Assembly: GCA_011800805.1 (NCBI GenBank)
Contig: MPNW01000117.1
Location: 66,614 to 130,613 of the forward strand
From: Hirudo medicinalis
Taxonomy: Eukaryota; Annelida; Clitellata; Hirudinida; Hirudinidae
Direction: 5' to 3'
Length of the DNA: 64,000 nucleotides
Position 1 is the stretch's first letter, and each line of letters begins with the position of its first letter. The notes beneath the pieces were generated by a model. It had not been told where the DNA came from. It saw only the letters and a list, made by a program, of their open reading frames with translations, and did not search any database. The position numbers and the translations under genes were made by a program. Of the stretch, positions 49,512-62,900 are shown in pieces.

Positions 49512-52003
49512 GTCACCTCACTCTCTAAACCACTCATTACCACACAGTGACACCTTCCTAATCAGCACTATATTTTTTAACAGCTTTTAATTGATGATGT
49601 ACACCAGTTATTGTGGTTGCATCATAATCGTCATCTTATTCGTCGGCTCCATCCTCGTCAAACATTCCTCACACAATCATCTTCATCATCATCACCGTCA
49701 AGACCGATCAAGACCACCATTGAAGAATGCTGTTTGACCATACGAACCCATGAGGACTTTGAAGAATTCCCTCTTTGCATTCCTGAAGGACTTCGACAAG
49801 AAACTGCTGTATGAGTTGACCAAGTTCCAAGCCATGTAGTTGTGTATCATCCTACAGTGGGTGATAACAGTGGACATAGAACGGTGATGATTATCGACGA
49901 TCGCGATGACGACGATAGCGATAAAGCTTCACCTCTTTCCGTCCGTCTCTCGCAAGGTCTCGTTCAGCAGCTCGGCGAGTCGGACGAGAAACTCTGGCGA
50001 GTACACGACGACGGACTCGCTCTCGTTCACGGTGACGTTCACCACGATCAGCAGGTCGTTCACGAAGTGCGTCCAATTCAGCTGTCGCATTAAAAACAAA
50101 CAATCGACCCTGACTCAAATAATCAATCCTAACTCTGAACAGAGATAAACAAATGTTCATAGAGCATTGTTTAGTAAATTCTAATAAAACTTCCGTTATT
50201 GACAAGCACGTTCTGAACATTGACCGACTAACAAATGGGGCGAGTTGTTGGAGCTCCGAGATGTTCTTCTTGTTGTAGTTCTTTTCGTCGTCGCGTTTGT
50301 CCTCCTGCGAGGCGCAGATCTGCCGAAGATTCGATCGCAATTTTAAAATTCATCCGATCGTTCGCGGTCGTTAAGTTCGATGCGTTCCAACCGGATCCCA
50401 AAAATTATCGACAAGCGAGGTTTCTCGTGCCGTTCTGCACTTGCGAGAGTCCCGTCGTCGCGAACGTAAAATTGAAATCGAATCAAACGAGCGATCGACG
50501 AACCTCGTTGAGCGATCGCTCGAAGTTGAAAACCTCGAGCATGATCGACTTCGTTTCGTTCCTCTCTCCTCCCATCATCACTCCGAGCTCCACCATGTAC
50601 TTAAAGTAAGCCTCCAATACCTGGTGATGAGCAACTCATAAGATATATGATTTAATCGTCCAATATATTTGACGTGCTGACGGACGGCAAGGAAAGCAAA
50701 CACTCTGCACGACCGAACAACTTATAATAATTCGACATTTATCCGTACTGGTTTAATGAGGCCGTCGTCGCTAACGTCAAAGTGCGATAAACAAAACAGC
50801 TGTGAAAAAGTTAAACCTATTTGAACCGACATCTTAGAAAATGTAAACATTCCACCTCAAAACGTCAGGGATTTACAAATCTTTCGGTTGCGAGTGTTTG
50901 CGAAATCTAAATAGGTGCGGTGCCACCGAGTGCGAAGGAAAAAAATAATCGTCCGACCGTGTTATTCTCTATGCTCTTGTTGGCGTAATTGTCCTTCCCG
51001 AGCATGGTCATCACTTGGTCCACCTGGACAGAAAGGAACTCAAAATAATCTGCCGAACTTCACTTGCAAAGCAGTCGAAGCCACGAAACTACCTTGAGCA
51101 CGTTTCTAAGCGGCTCCTTCTCGTCTTCCGAGACGGCAAAGGTGAAAAGGACGTTGAATCCCAGTTTGTGCATCTTTTGCACGACATCCTGCAGTTGCCA
51201 ATCTTCCTCGCTCCACGAGACCCCGTCGACTTCAGAAATCGACCAACCTCCGATGTCCTTCAGGAGCTCGACGAGAGGCTTTGCCTGAAGCTTTTCGAGG
51301 ATGCTCGAGGGATCCATGCAGGACGTGTAGTAATCCTTCATCTTTTTCTGAACATTGCTGTCAGACTCCCCGACAGGCATGTCTGAGAATTAAAATAACG
51401 GAATTCAGTGTCAATAATCACCTGCATCTAGGACTGCAAAATTAGAGACCCAAGAATCTTTTCAGAGTGAAATAGTTTGCCTCCCTCAGAATCCCAAAGG
51501 TGTCCCATTTGGAATGACCAGCTGGAATTGGATGGGACTTGATCCAGTTCCCACAAGAAAACTGGTAGAAATCATCGCACGGACTCACTGAATCGTCGAT
51601 TGCATTCAAGATCGAGCTTGCAGCATTGATACAAGACTTTGATGTGCAAAGTTTTTTATTTTCTGCTGAAAATCACAACCACCAGCTAGTGAAAGACTTC
51701 AAATTCAATGAGAGGTTTACAAAGAGAATCACCTTTCTGTGAATCGTTATGTGCACTCCTCGTTCCCTGAACCTTCAAGACAATAGCCAGGACCATGATG
51801 ACAACCAAGAGAATTATGATGGCCACTCCAAGAATCTTCTCCAAGGATGAGCGCCTCCGCCAAAAATTGACCTTGTAGTGCTGGAAGCTCACGGTCGGGT
51901 TAAAGTTGGTGGCTGGCGAAGGCAGCTCCGACGGAGGTGTCACTTCCGTGGCTGAGTTCTCTTCCTCATCAAAATTCGTCCTGCGATACTTTTGATTTGA
52001 CAT
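45453..52003 (-). CDS. M13 zinc endopeptidase (neprilysin / endothelin-converting-enzyme type)
   Basis: Type II membrane ectopeptidase that cleaves peptide signals. Exons from the 5' end: 51733-52003, 51450-51665, 51093-51382, 50958-51023, 50504-50620, 50233-50319, 49933-50081, 49748-49851, 49344-49462, 47755-47853, 47432-47509, 47068-47171, 46748-46858, 46519-46586, 46147-46271, 45837-46001, 45453-45629. All phases close: 781 residues. A cytosolic tail of about 60 residues precedes the transmembrane anchor ([20 protein letters not shown]). Then [12 protein letters not shown], the substrate-binding NAYY, the zinc site HELTH ([15 protein letters not shown]) and the third ligand in [10 protein letters not shown]. 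It ends KCEVW, matching the family's C-terminal CxxW. The assembly gap falls inside an intron, so the coding sequence appears complete. Length and motifs suit an active enzyme. NEP or ECE subtype is not resolved. Confidence 0.96.
46322..46500. other. Assembly gap (179 N) in an M13-peptidase intron
   Basis: Run of N between the exons at 46147-46271 and 46519-46586. Those exons join in phase (DDQ|G then REYDKHG), so no coding sequence need be missing. Confidence 0.95.
46979..47025. repeat. GAT microsatellite in an M13-peptidase intron
   Basis: GATGATGATGATGG-type array. Confidence 0.8.
47252..47364. repeat. AAT microsatellite in an M13-peptidase intron
   Basis: AAT array with an AGTAGTAACAACAAC interruption. 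Confidence 0.88.
47854..49343. other. Long M13-peptidase intron rich in ATC and AAT arrays
   Basis: The longest intron of this gene. ATC/GTC arrays at 48894-48985 include a duplicated ATCGACATCAACACCATC block; an AAT array lies at 49179-49240. No exon-like frame was found. The next intron holds an ATC run at 49480-49512. Confidence 0.65.
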
Positions 52004-53986
52004 CTACAAAGTTATTTTGTAACCATTTTCTCAACTACCTTAAGAAAAACAACCTAAGTCATTAAATCAAAGTGGAAATACTCACCTGAAGCATTTGAAT
52101 ATCTAGCATTGAGCTTTAACAAAGCAAGTGTTTGGAAGACAGTACGACTGTGTTATGTAATCCGACAGTTCAATAACAATTACAATGCAATAACAATCCT
52201 GCAAATATCTGTGGTAAGCCACGATTGTCGGGACTATAGTGGCGAATCATTAATCAGATGGGAAACATCTTTCCGAATCCATCAACAGCTTCTCGACATC
52301 TTTCCCAATGCAGTCATTTCTCGAAGGCGTTGTGCCTTTTATTTATTCCATCGCAGCCATAAGCATTAGAACACCATTAGCCAACCAAACCAAGCTCTCT
52401 CATTAACCGCCCGACATTCTCCGCAGTTTTGACCCCTTTCCTCGCACACAGTTTAATCTCTCAGCAAATCGATTAAAAATGTCTTTCTGGTAACCTGATC
52501 TTATTACTTTAAATAGAGTGTGCACAACTCCTGGATGCTGCTACAACTTCCCGTGAGATTTGCATAATTTTTCACATGAAGACACGATATTATCCACTCT
52601 AAAGTTTCTTATTGCAAATTGTTTCACGATGGTTGTTGAATTTTAAGATCCGGAGTTAAGCTAAGATTAATTTGTAATTTATTATGATTTGTTTCATTAG
52701 TATTCCAGTAAATTTACTGAAGAAGATTTTAAGTGCTCAACTTGTCATTCACAACGTTTAAATATTTTTCATTTTCTTGATCATATCAACATCATGTCTC
52801 ACAAAACAAGTTGTCATTTAAACTATAAGCGCAGATTTGAGGACGTGGAGCGCTTTAGTGGAGGATATATCAATATTCTTATAATTTGGCAATAATCCGT
52901 CGTGCCCAGCAGATTTTGATTTCAAATTCATTCGAAATTCCTGATTTGCTAATTATCAGGAAGTGTCTGTAACCATTAATCAAGATGCTGTTAATGAGAA
53001 AATTGAGTCAGCTCATATATAGCAGGAACGATGTTATTACTCGAGTCTTCACACTCGAATGGATCACTTGTTGAGAGTTGCGAATCAATCGTGTCCTCTA
53101 TTTCGAGCATTCTAATTTCTGATTTCTTCGTCGAAAAACAGAACTCAAACTCTTGTTTTTCTTGAGAGAAAAGATAATTTTGCCAAATAGACCAATCAGC
53201 CTAATATAAGTAATCTCAACAAATCGGTTGGTTTTCGAAAATTAATAGTTAATACACTGGATTCGCACCTATGAAATTACTAGGTCAACTTTAGAATAAC
53301 GCAAACTCCCTTTAAACACAAAAATAAAACTTCGAACGATGACCCTACGTCTAGACTTAATAAAAATCCCAAACTTTATAAAATCCTTAAATATTCGTAC
53401 TTAGATATTAAGCGTTTCAACCCAAGTCGAAGCAATGAAAACAAGGAAAGTTAGGCCAAAAGCGAAACGAAAATGCTGTTCATGGGAGATACCAAAAGAT
53501 TTTCTTATACAAGAAATCCAAATATGGGGCGATTGCAGGAAAAGATCAACAGTACCTAATGCATATCACAACTTAAATCAGATCGGAAATTGTGACCCAC
53601 CGCCGTGATTTTCACCCCAATTTCTTATTGTTATGTCCTCTAAATTAGCAATTAAAAGTACACCGATGCGTCACAACCATTAGCACTTTAAGACATATTT
53701 AAACAAATGATGATGAGATCAATTATTCATGCTCGATTCTGCGTCCCTAACGCGGAATGTTGGCGCGACTCGTAACAAACTTTTAACATTCAAAACCATT
53801 CACACAAAAGCACGAACGATCATCCTTAAATAAATGTTCTTATCTTAGACCTGGGCAAACTAGCATATTGAAAGCATTACCTCCTAAAAACCCTGTGGAC
53901 CCCACCCGAAAACTCATACAACCGATTAATCTCAAGTGCCCTAAGCTTTACCCTTAAATAAAAATAATTTATTTAAACAAAATAAT
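52004..53986. other. Intergenic region, M13 peptidase 5' flank to METTL18
   Basis: AT-rich, no coding signal. Probably holds the promoter and any untranslated 5' exon of the M13 gene. The sequence CTTTGTAG directly before its ATG suggests a possible splice acceptor. Confidence 0.5.
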
Positions 53987-55634
53987 TTATTTATCAGAAG
54001 TTTCTACACTTCCTTTGCTTTTAAACTCCAGAGACAAGATTTCTCTCTGAACTCCTGAAATGAGAAGGCATTCAATCACAACATGAGCATTTTTCAGAAC
54101 CAAATCACAACTAGATTACCACCTTCTGTAAATGTATTGACAGAACCAACATCAAACAAGCCCCTCTTCCTCACAAAATCTTTGAAATCTCTTGTGCCAC
54201 CACCAACACCAAAATAAAACGTTTTTGCAGCAACAAGGCTGAAAAAAGAATCAGAGGCAGTCATAATCAATCACAAAAACTTCATTAATATTGTTTCAAA
54301 TCTGACCAGGTTCCTTGAGAATCAAGGAATTTTTCGAAAATTTGATGTAGTTTCTCATAATTTTCAGGGCAGTAGATGGTCTCTGAAGAGAGAATCAGAT
54401 CATATCTGCAAATTGCAATCATTGACTAATAAACAAAATCACTTAATTAAATTATCAAAACTGCTATATTTAGCATAAATTATTTTAACAACAAGTTACT
54501 TTATGAGATCCTGTTCCTGGAAATGTGACCAGTCCCCAGCGAAGAATCTGACATTATCCACATCTTCAGAACCTCCTTTCTTGACTGCATTCAGAGCCAC
54601 ATTTGGACCCATCACATGTTTCAATACTTCAACGTTCTGCAGATGGTCTACATTGTAGAGCCATGTAATATATTGTCATGATTACTCACATAATCCTGGA
54701 AATGTACAGACTCTGCAGAGTGCATTAATGCATACAGTCCTGGGAGTCCACATCCACAACCAAGCTTGAAATAATTTCAGAGAAGTTTAAGGTTAAAAAA
54801 AATCATGGACATCTCTTCTTCAAACCTCAAGAACTTTTTTTGAATGAAAGTCCACATTTTGCTCAATGAAGTATTCAACCATATCCAGCGAACATTCCCA
54901 GACCTTGAAGCCACCTTTAAAGGTCAAAAATAAATTAAAAGTCAAAAGAATTATATAAATTAGATTACAATAAAATTGCTAAACTATATCAAAGTACCCT
55001 CATATATACGAGGTATGAGATCTGAATTCTCCTTGTCTGGATTCAGGGTCTGTCGATCTCTGTTACATAAATCAGTAGAGATGTCTACAGTTGTCTGAAC
55101 ACATTTTAAGATTACATCCTCCTTGAAGTGGTAACTCAAAAATTTCTGGTTTTTCTAAAATTTCAACAAAAACTTTAGTAAAGAATTGTTGAAATAATTC
55201 ATTAAATTAACGCTAATCTTTTTAAAACACTGTAATGAATAAATAAGAAATTATTTTTGAGCGTTTACTTAAGTTTAGGTTTGAGGTAAATTTTTAATTT
55301 TTAGGATATGCAAATAAGAGATGCTTAATGCAGTTACTTACAATCGAACTAAACCAAAATGAATAGTTTTATCTAGCAATAACATCACTGCCGGAAAAAA
55401 TGCACCCACATCCACTTCAAACTGTGGAATCACTTCTAGAAATGGTAATACTTCCTGACACGACGGATGCTCCTCTTCTGGAAAATGTTCAACATCGATT
55501 TGTTACCGACCCATTTTAGATACATTTTAAGTTTTCAATTCATTGTGGCATAAACGCTAACCTATTTTCAATTTCTTAGAGGTATATTCTATCTCATCGC
55601 TTGAATCGTCCGAAAAATTGAATTCAAAAGGCAT
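53987..55634 (-). CDS. METTL18: METTL18-type protein-histidine methyltransferase
   Basis: METTL18 methylates a histidine of ribosomal protein RPL3 using S-adenosylmethionine. Nine exons from the 5' end: 55562-55634, 55342-55477, 54998-55134, 54826-54914, 54690-54764, 54500-54636, 54307-54405, 54123-54238, 53987-54054. All phases close, giving 309 residues. Motifs: IPRIYEGGFKVWECSLDMV, the SAM-binding loop VLELGCGCGLPGLYA, VHFQDYNVEVL, YDLILSSETIY, and FYFGVGGGTRDFKDF. These match the seven-beta-strand fold of this family. No localisation signal is obvious. The acceptor at 55134 (TTTTTGAG) was chosen because it alone closes the frame. Confidence 0.93.
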
Positions 55635-56972
55635 GTTTTCGAATCTTATTATCGTCTTTAGACCAAATAAAATAAAGTTTATGACAACAACAACAGCGTA
55701 ATTAAATCAATCTCAATTTGGTAGCACTTAAGATAAATAGTGATTCTACTTAAAGCAAGCATATTTTGAATAAAATCTTTTGGATGCTGACAACTACCAT
55801 CCGAGAATGGCTTCAAATAAAATGAATGTTCAAGTTTTGCGGATATTGAACACAACTCTTCTGCAACTCACCTCAAACGCTAAATACTAAATTTGAGTTT
55901 TTTAACCCCTGATCCAAGTCAGCTTCTCTCAACCTGGACATCCCATACCGAGAATATAAAGTTTGAGTAAACTATTTATTAACGAATGTAAAATAAGCTG
56001 GTACACAATTTTCGTCAGCTTAGTTCTGGCAAAGAGCAGGCCTCAAAAAAACAACCGTTTTACAGTAAGTACTCTTGCAACTCACACCAAAGGGAAAGAT
56101 GGATTGATAAAAAGTGAGTGATCTAAAAACAAGCCTGCGGACCACGGCACAAAATGAAATCATCAGTTGAGCATGTAACAACTACAATTGTCAGATTAAC
56201 TTTAAGGAAATATTATTACATTCACCTGGATACACTGAGTTTTGAAAGATTGACAAATGTTAAAACAAGACTTCGTTAGTCAGAACGCAGCATCTTACAC
56301 TGCTACCATTAGCATTTTTCCGGTAAGCAAAATAATTTCTTAGCGAAGCATTTAAAAATATGAAGAGTATTAAATATATCTATATATATATGTGTGTGTG
56401 TCTGTGCGTGCGTGTGCGTGTGTGTGTGTTGTGGCTGGAAAACGATGCACGTGAGTTGACAAAAATCACAGACGAAACAAAAAAAATGCTGAAAATATTG
56501 AAGGGAGAGAATGAAAGATCAAGATTATCATCGTCATCTTAATTGGACCGAACAAACTGCTCCGGAGCAAGGCATGTCGGGAATATTCCTCCACGAGTTC
56601 GACCAATCCTCGACTGATATGTTCAAACTAATTCGACATCAAAATAATCATCGGAGTTCGATCTGAATTTTCCTCATATCGGAGATGCACCGAATCGTGA
56701 CGGAAAAAATTGCACGTGAAATCAAGAGGAATTTTGGCAGTAGAACAAAGACGAGATAATTGAAACAAATGTTTTTCTCCAATCACTATGAAAATACTCC
56801 AACGACGAACAAAAACGCCTCGACGATCCTACAAAAATACAAAAAATGTACAAAAATAATTGGGACGCCGACACTTGAGAAAATATAGAGACTCGACTGA
56901 ATTATGCAAATCTTATTATGAATGAAGCAGTTGGTGGAGTTCGGATCGATCGAGATGCTCGGAGGCCCGCGT
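55635..56972. other. Intergenic region, METTL18 to CUX
   Basis: No coding signal. A TA/GT microsatellite lies at 56377-56432 (TATATATATGTGTGTGTG type with GC steps). Confidence 0.5.
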
Positions 56973-59900
56973 TCAAGAAGACGACTTCTCCTCTTCTTCT
57001 GGGTTTGCATCCGACAACGAGGAAAATAAAGATGGATTCTCCGAGCCCTCGCAGGGGGCCTGCAAACCGGACGGGAAGCCGGAATTTTTGTCGGCAACGT
57101 AATGACAGCTCATCCGTTGAGGTCGAGCACTTTTCCTCTTGCTGATGATTTTCGGCTCCTTCTTCTGTTGTTCTCCGACGTCGTCGTTGTCGTCCGGTTC
57201 GCTGGCGTCGTCTCCTTCCAGAAGGTGGCCTTGCTTGTTTAGATCATCGTGGTTCTACAGTTTTTGTTGGTCACACTTACGTGTTTTGTTTCAGAATCGA
57301 CTTAAATGAATGTGTCACTCACCTCATTGCCAGAAGAAAATGCCACGTCTGTTCCGGACTCCTGCCTGTTGCAACTGTTGCTGTTGTTGTTCAGGTAGAG
57401 GAAGAAATCCGACGAACTGTCGCAGCTCTGACTGGACTGGTCTTCGGACTTCACCTGAAACCTCGACAAGTTCACGCCTTCCTGGTGAGCCTGAGGAGAC
57501 GAGGAGGAGTCGTTCGGTCGATCCCAGGTGTTCGTCGGCACGAACCTCGACTTGTCCCTCATGCGATGGTTGTGGAACCAGTTGACGACCGTTTTGACGC
57601 CCACTTCCAGGGTGGCCGCGAGTTGCTCGATGGTGGAATGGAGAGGATAGGGATCGCTCTTGTAGGTTTGCCTCAGCAGTTTCTTTTGCTCGTCCGTGAA
57701 GGAGATCCTGTTCTTCTTGTAATGAACGGACGACTGATCGACGTCGTTCCTCGTGGATTCCTCAAATAACGAGTTACTGCTCTTGCGCTTCCTGCCTGCT
57801 GCAAGATGTTGCAAAAGATAAAGGAATCAATTAAGCATTCAATTAAGGAGTCGTTGTAAGAGATTATCGTGATAATAATAGCAAAATTCTCGAGATCGTA
57901 ACCGAGTATCGGAGGCTCGGAAACAGACTGAGCGGTCGCAGAGCTTTGCGGAGGATTGGACCCAGCCACCCTAAGCAGCTTATCAGTTGGAACTTTATAC
58001 TGATTGGCGACTAGATTTTGAACCGACTGGGGTTCGTCGAGGAAACACTTCATTCTTACGAAGGGCTCCCTGCCCTTGTGAGTGAGCATGTACCAGGCTT
58101 GGGACGAGCCAGGAGGTCGCTGACACTACCCTGGGAGAGACCGAGGACGTGTTCGCCAAAAAGTCTCTGACTGATGCAGTACTCGCCGAGGAGCTCCTTG
58201 ACTCTCTGAACGATGTCGTCCGTGTTGAGATTCGAACACTTTTCCCAAGTGTCCTGGTCTATCGGGGCGAGATTGATTCTGGAGCCAGCCGAGTGTTGAG
58301 ACGGAAAGGACTGGGAACCGGCAGTGCAGGGTGCGGAGGAGTTGACAATGGAATTCGTGATGGACTGCATCTGCCTCAGAGGAGATCCGACGGTTGCCGG
58401 ATCGTCCGCGTGCTTGCCCGAAGCTTGCTCGAGGCTCGAACCGGAATGCGAGTTGAGGTTGGCAGCTTCGATGGAACTGTTTTCCGAGCGTCGATTTACG
58501 TCGCCATTGAGACTCTCTGGTGACTTTGGCTCGTCTTTCACCAACTTCACCTGCACGTGCAGGTAATCGAGCATTTTAAGAAATATGCTTTCAAAACGTA
58601 ATCATTTCAATTTATCTTCGCAATTACAAGTGGAAAGTGGAACTGAGAGAAATTGCAGAACTAACGATCGAGTTTTTGTTCCTCCCGAAGCTGAGATCCT
58701 CGGGTCCCTCCGAGCACGTCAGCCTGTTGGAAGCCTCAGATTCGATTGGTTCCTTCTTCACCTCTTCCCTCAAAGTGCCTGTAAAGCATTGAGGTCGTAA
58801 AGATTCCTAAGCTATCAGACAAGTGATTAACAACGATGATGATGAGTGATGATGATAAATAAGTAAGTTCTCACCGGTAGAATCGGCCGCGTTGCCGTTA
58901 TTGCCGACGCCGGAAGCAGAGGAGGCCTGAGTCGAGATGCGAACGAGTTCGGCTTTGTACCTTTCCACCTCGACTTGATTTTTGTTCTTCTCGGCCGTTT
59001 TCATCAGCTCGATCAACTGCTCCCTGTAGATTCTAGTGACGAAGTTCAAGGAATCGTTGTTCACGCTCTGGCAGTCGGACCTCCTCGAAAGTCGGTCGAA
59101 GTCGTTGACGGACGACCTGCCGCTGGTCACGTGAGAATCTCTGCTGTGAATCTGTCTTTGGATGGACCGCATTTTCAGAGAATCTCCGTTGGATTTCAGC
59201 TCGATCTTAGTCGTCTGTAACGTCGTCGATCGATTGTTTTAATGATGAATTCTTGACTTTACATCGAAATCAAACGAAGACGTTATTCCCTTATTCAGAA
59301 TCAGTGCTTATAAATCAAGAAAAAGTCCTGAGTGAAAGAAGGTTTTATGGAAGAATAGGATAAAAAAATACAAGATCATCTTTTGAAAATACATTCCATT
59401 TATTTTTCCATTTTCAAAAGGAGGACCGTTTTAGAAGGATGAAGAAGTTTTGAAATCCATAGATTAGCAATATCATGGAAAAAGGGCAAAACGTTGCAGG
59501 CAATAAACCACAGGATCGCAGCAGTAACAATAGCATCGACTGTAATTAAACGAAAACAAGACTCCCTTCCACCTGAAAAAAATCATAGTAAATAATAAGT
59601 GCACGAAAAGTCAGAAATTCCGTGCCAAACATTCTACACGAGCAAAAGATGGGAAAGAATTTCGCAGAATGCCGTCGAAACTGTCGAACAGCCTCTTTGA
59701 GGTGCAATGTCCAGGCAATGTTAGGCGCCTCTGATGCTATGCAAATGATGCATTATAAATTAACTATTATTATTATTATTATTATTATTAATGTACTGAT
59801 TGCTCGACTCGAACATTCGCATCAATTCTATCAATGCCTTGGTGGAACTCACCCTTCCAAGAGAGGTCTGGTTGTGAATGGCAGCCTGTGCCTGCATGAG

Positions 59901-62900
59901 TATTTGCGAGATCCTCATTTCCGTGGACGACGAGGACTCGTCCATCCTCGGGATCGGCTGAACGGTCAGCGGCTGAGAAAGCCCCGTCTGGCCTGTTCGC
60001 GCGGGGGGACACAAACACGTCTTGCAAACGTCGCGAGTCATTCACAATTAAAAACGAAAACAAACTCCATTGGAATTTTTACGGAATTAATTCAACAATT
60101 TTGAGTTGACTTCCATGGAGAAATGATATTCAACTTTCATTCAAAAATGTCAATGGTTCAAACCGTTCTTATAACCAGACATCTTGAGCTCCAAGTAATT
60201 GTTTTCCTCCTGAGTCCAAGCCAACATCTTCCTGTAGGACTCTCTCCCTTTCTCAGTCAACTTATCCCACGGCTTTGGCTTCGACAGGAGCTCGCTCACC
60301 GTGCCTTGAGACAGGCCGAGCACTTCCCTGGCAAACTGTCTTTGACCTGAGTGCATAACCGTGCGTAACTTCTTCAAATAACATTACAGCATGCAAATGG
60401 CTAACGGACGATGACGATCACGATTCGCCAGCCGAATTTGCGACCTCACCGATGTTGTGTGCCGACAAGATGTCGCGAACTCGCTGTGCAATCTCGGAGG
60501 TGTCCGGGGAGCTCCCGTCCGTCGGTTCGACTTTGGCGGCCTGGAATGCGTCTGCGGGCGGATAGGAGGATGGAGAAGACGCCACCGTTCGAGTGGAGGG
60601 CGACGAGCTTTTGTTGATGTTGAGCAGCTTCGGGACCGCACAGAGACCTTCGTTCTGTAAAAGCTTCGGTTTGACTTCGGGCGGGGACGTCGGCAGGCTA
60701 CCGGATGGAAGTTTTACGAAGGGATTGATGCCCGGGAGCACGTACTGGGTGGGAGAAAGGGCGGCCAATGCCGAGGCGAGCGACGGCGACGATGTGGACA
60801 GCACCGGAGCTGATGACTGAGGTATGCAGAACAGAGCTGAGGGGAAATAACTTGCCAGCATTGAATCTGTTGGGGCTGAATAATCGACCGGGTCAATCAT
60901 TACTTAAATTATTTCCACCTAAATGCAAAACACTTACCTGGGTATTTGAAGTTTAACAGGAACTGGTGAGCCCCCGAAAAGAGAGGAACTTTGGCGGGAA
61001 GAATGCCACGGGTTTTCGCTGAGAACGGGACCGAATCGATCGACTTGGAGAGGTTATCTGCCGAAGAGCATCTAGAATGGGTCGCCTCAGGAGATTTAAT
61101 GCAAGATGTGTCAACTTTCTCTGAAGTCGTGCATTGGCTCTCTCGAGGGTCAAAAGGTTCGGATCCGAGGCAGGCCTCGGCCCCCGGAGAACGGTCTGCG
61201 TTTTGGTCCTTGGAAGTACCGTTCAGGTGGCCAAAAGCAGATGCATTTTGGATGAAACGCAGGTCAACTGGAATGCAGTTTTGAGCAGAAGAGCTGAAAA
61301 TATGAAGACAATGAGATTAAAAATGGCCAAATTTGAGGGCATTTCTCGAAAATTTTCTACAAACTTCTTCACGGAAAACTCGTCGATCTTATCCTTCAGG
61401 TTGCCGAGTTCGGTCATGGCGGACTTCAAGGCTGCAAAACGGTAAACGGAAGTGAGACGGAGCGAATTCCGAGCCTGTCGAAACGAAATCGCGATCATGG
61501 AGGCGTGCAAAAGCGATGAAGCCTCGAAACAAGTCCTAACTTCGAATGCATCGACCGTGGCGGAGAGAATTTTCTTAAATGCATCTAAAGAGATTAAACT
61601 CGACCGTAAAAGCTTTTATGCTCTCCGGGGTGCACTCCCACCAATAACGTCGAAGTGCAGATTTGTCCGGCACCGCCCGGCACGCGCTCGCGTCGGTCTC
61701 GGCCGGCGCCAGGAGCGGATTTTTGAAGCGTCATTTTTCTAAGTGGGAATTTTTACGAAAATGTTTTTAGCTTTTTTTGAGTGGGCAAATGTTGACTATT
61801 GTTCACAGAAATTGTAAAAAAAAAACAAGCCTTAAAACGTGTGAAACATAAAACGATAATTTTTGAAAATTTTTTGAAATTTGCCTCCGAATGAAAGGAA
61901 AAAATGACAAGAGTTCAGTGAGGTGTAATTGCTCGAACTGCGAACGATGAGATACGTTTAAGTTAGGACATTAAAATTTAAAATAATCAGCATATAGCTC
62001 ATTGATCGCAAGCCAATATGTCAATTGAAAACCAATGTGTTAATTGAGTTATTGTAAATGTAAAGTATAAATGCAGTTCATTTATATAGCGCCACGTGCA
62101 TGGCGTCCGAGGCGCTTCTTGTTAAAAATTTATATAGCGCTTTCCCTCCCAAGAATGCTCGAGGCAGTGCAGGCTGGGTTTCGAACACGACACATTGCGA
62201 CCGTTGTCGTGAGCAGGAACTTAACCCGTTCGGCCAAACTGCATGCCAAATGTGTTGGCAAACAAGATGAGGCATTGGTCATCACCATCAGTTACTGAGA
62301 CAATTAAGTCTCTGAATTTCAGTAATGAATTTAATGATGTTAATTACTTAATGAATTTAAGTAATTCATTGATTCTTGGTCATTTTGTCAACATTCAACT
62401 ACAGCCTACAGGCTGCCACTAGGATGTTTAGAAATGTGATGGTTAATGCAAAAGAGAAGGAAAGAAAGAATGAATGAATGAATGAATGAATGAATGAATG
62501 AATGTCAAGGGATTGAATGATTGATTGAATGATTGATTGATTGATCTGAGCGCACGTGATTCTAGCGACAGTTTAAATTCAAAAGTAAACCACAGCAGCC
62601 TCCACTCGAGGACCTAACAACGCAACATGAGTGGTTTTCCAACCTGCAATCATTTTCACAAGATTTTTGTCTAAACATTTCCATTTGAATTCTGACTGAA
62701 AATTAATGTAAACATGAGATTATAATTAATTAATCGGCGTGGTTAACAGTCTCCCACACTCGACAACGAGGTCCCATGTTTTCTGAGTGCGTTCGTCCAT
62801 CACACGATCAGACGAACAAAACTCCCCAAAGCACCATCGACTGTGAGACCCCAGAATTAAAACTTTGTGCTTCATCAACGTTGGCTTTTCCAAGTTAATT

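Noticed and set aside
57281..57769. 162-residue plus-strand open frame
   Set aside because: Antisense shadow of the CUX homeodomain exon.
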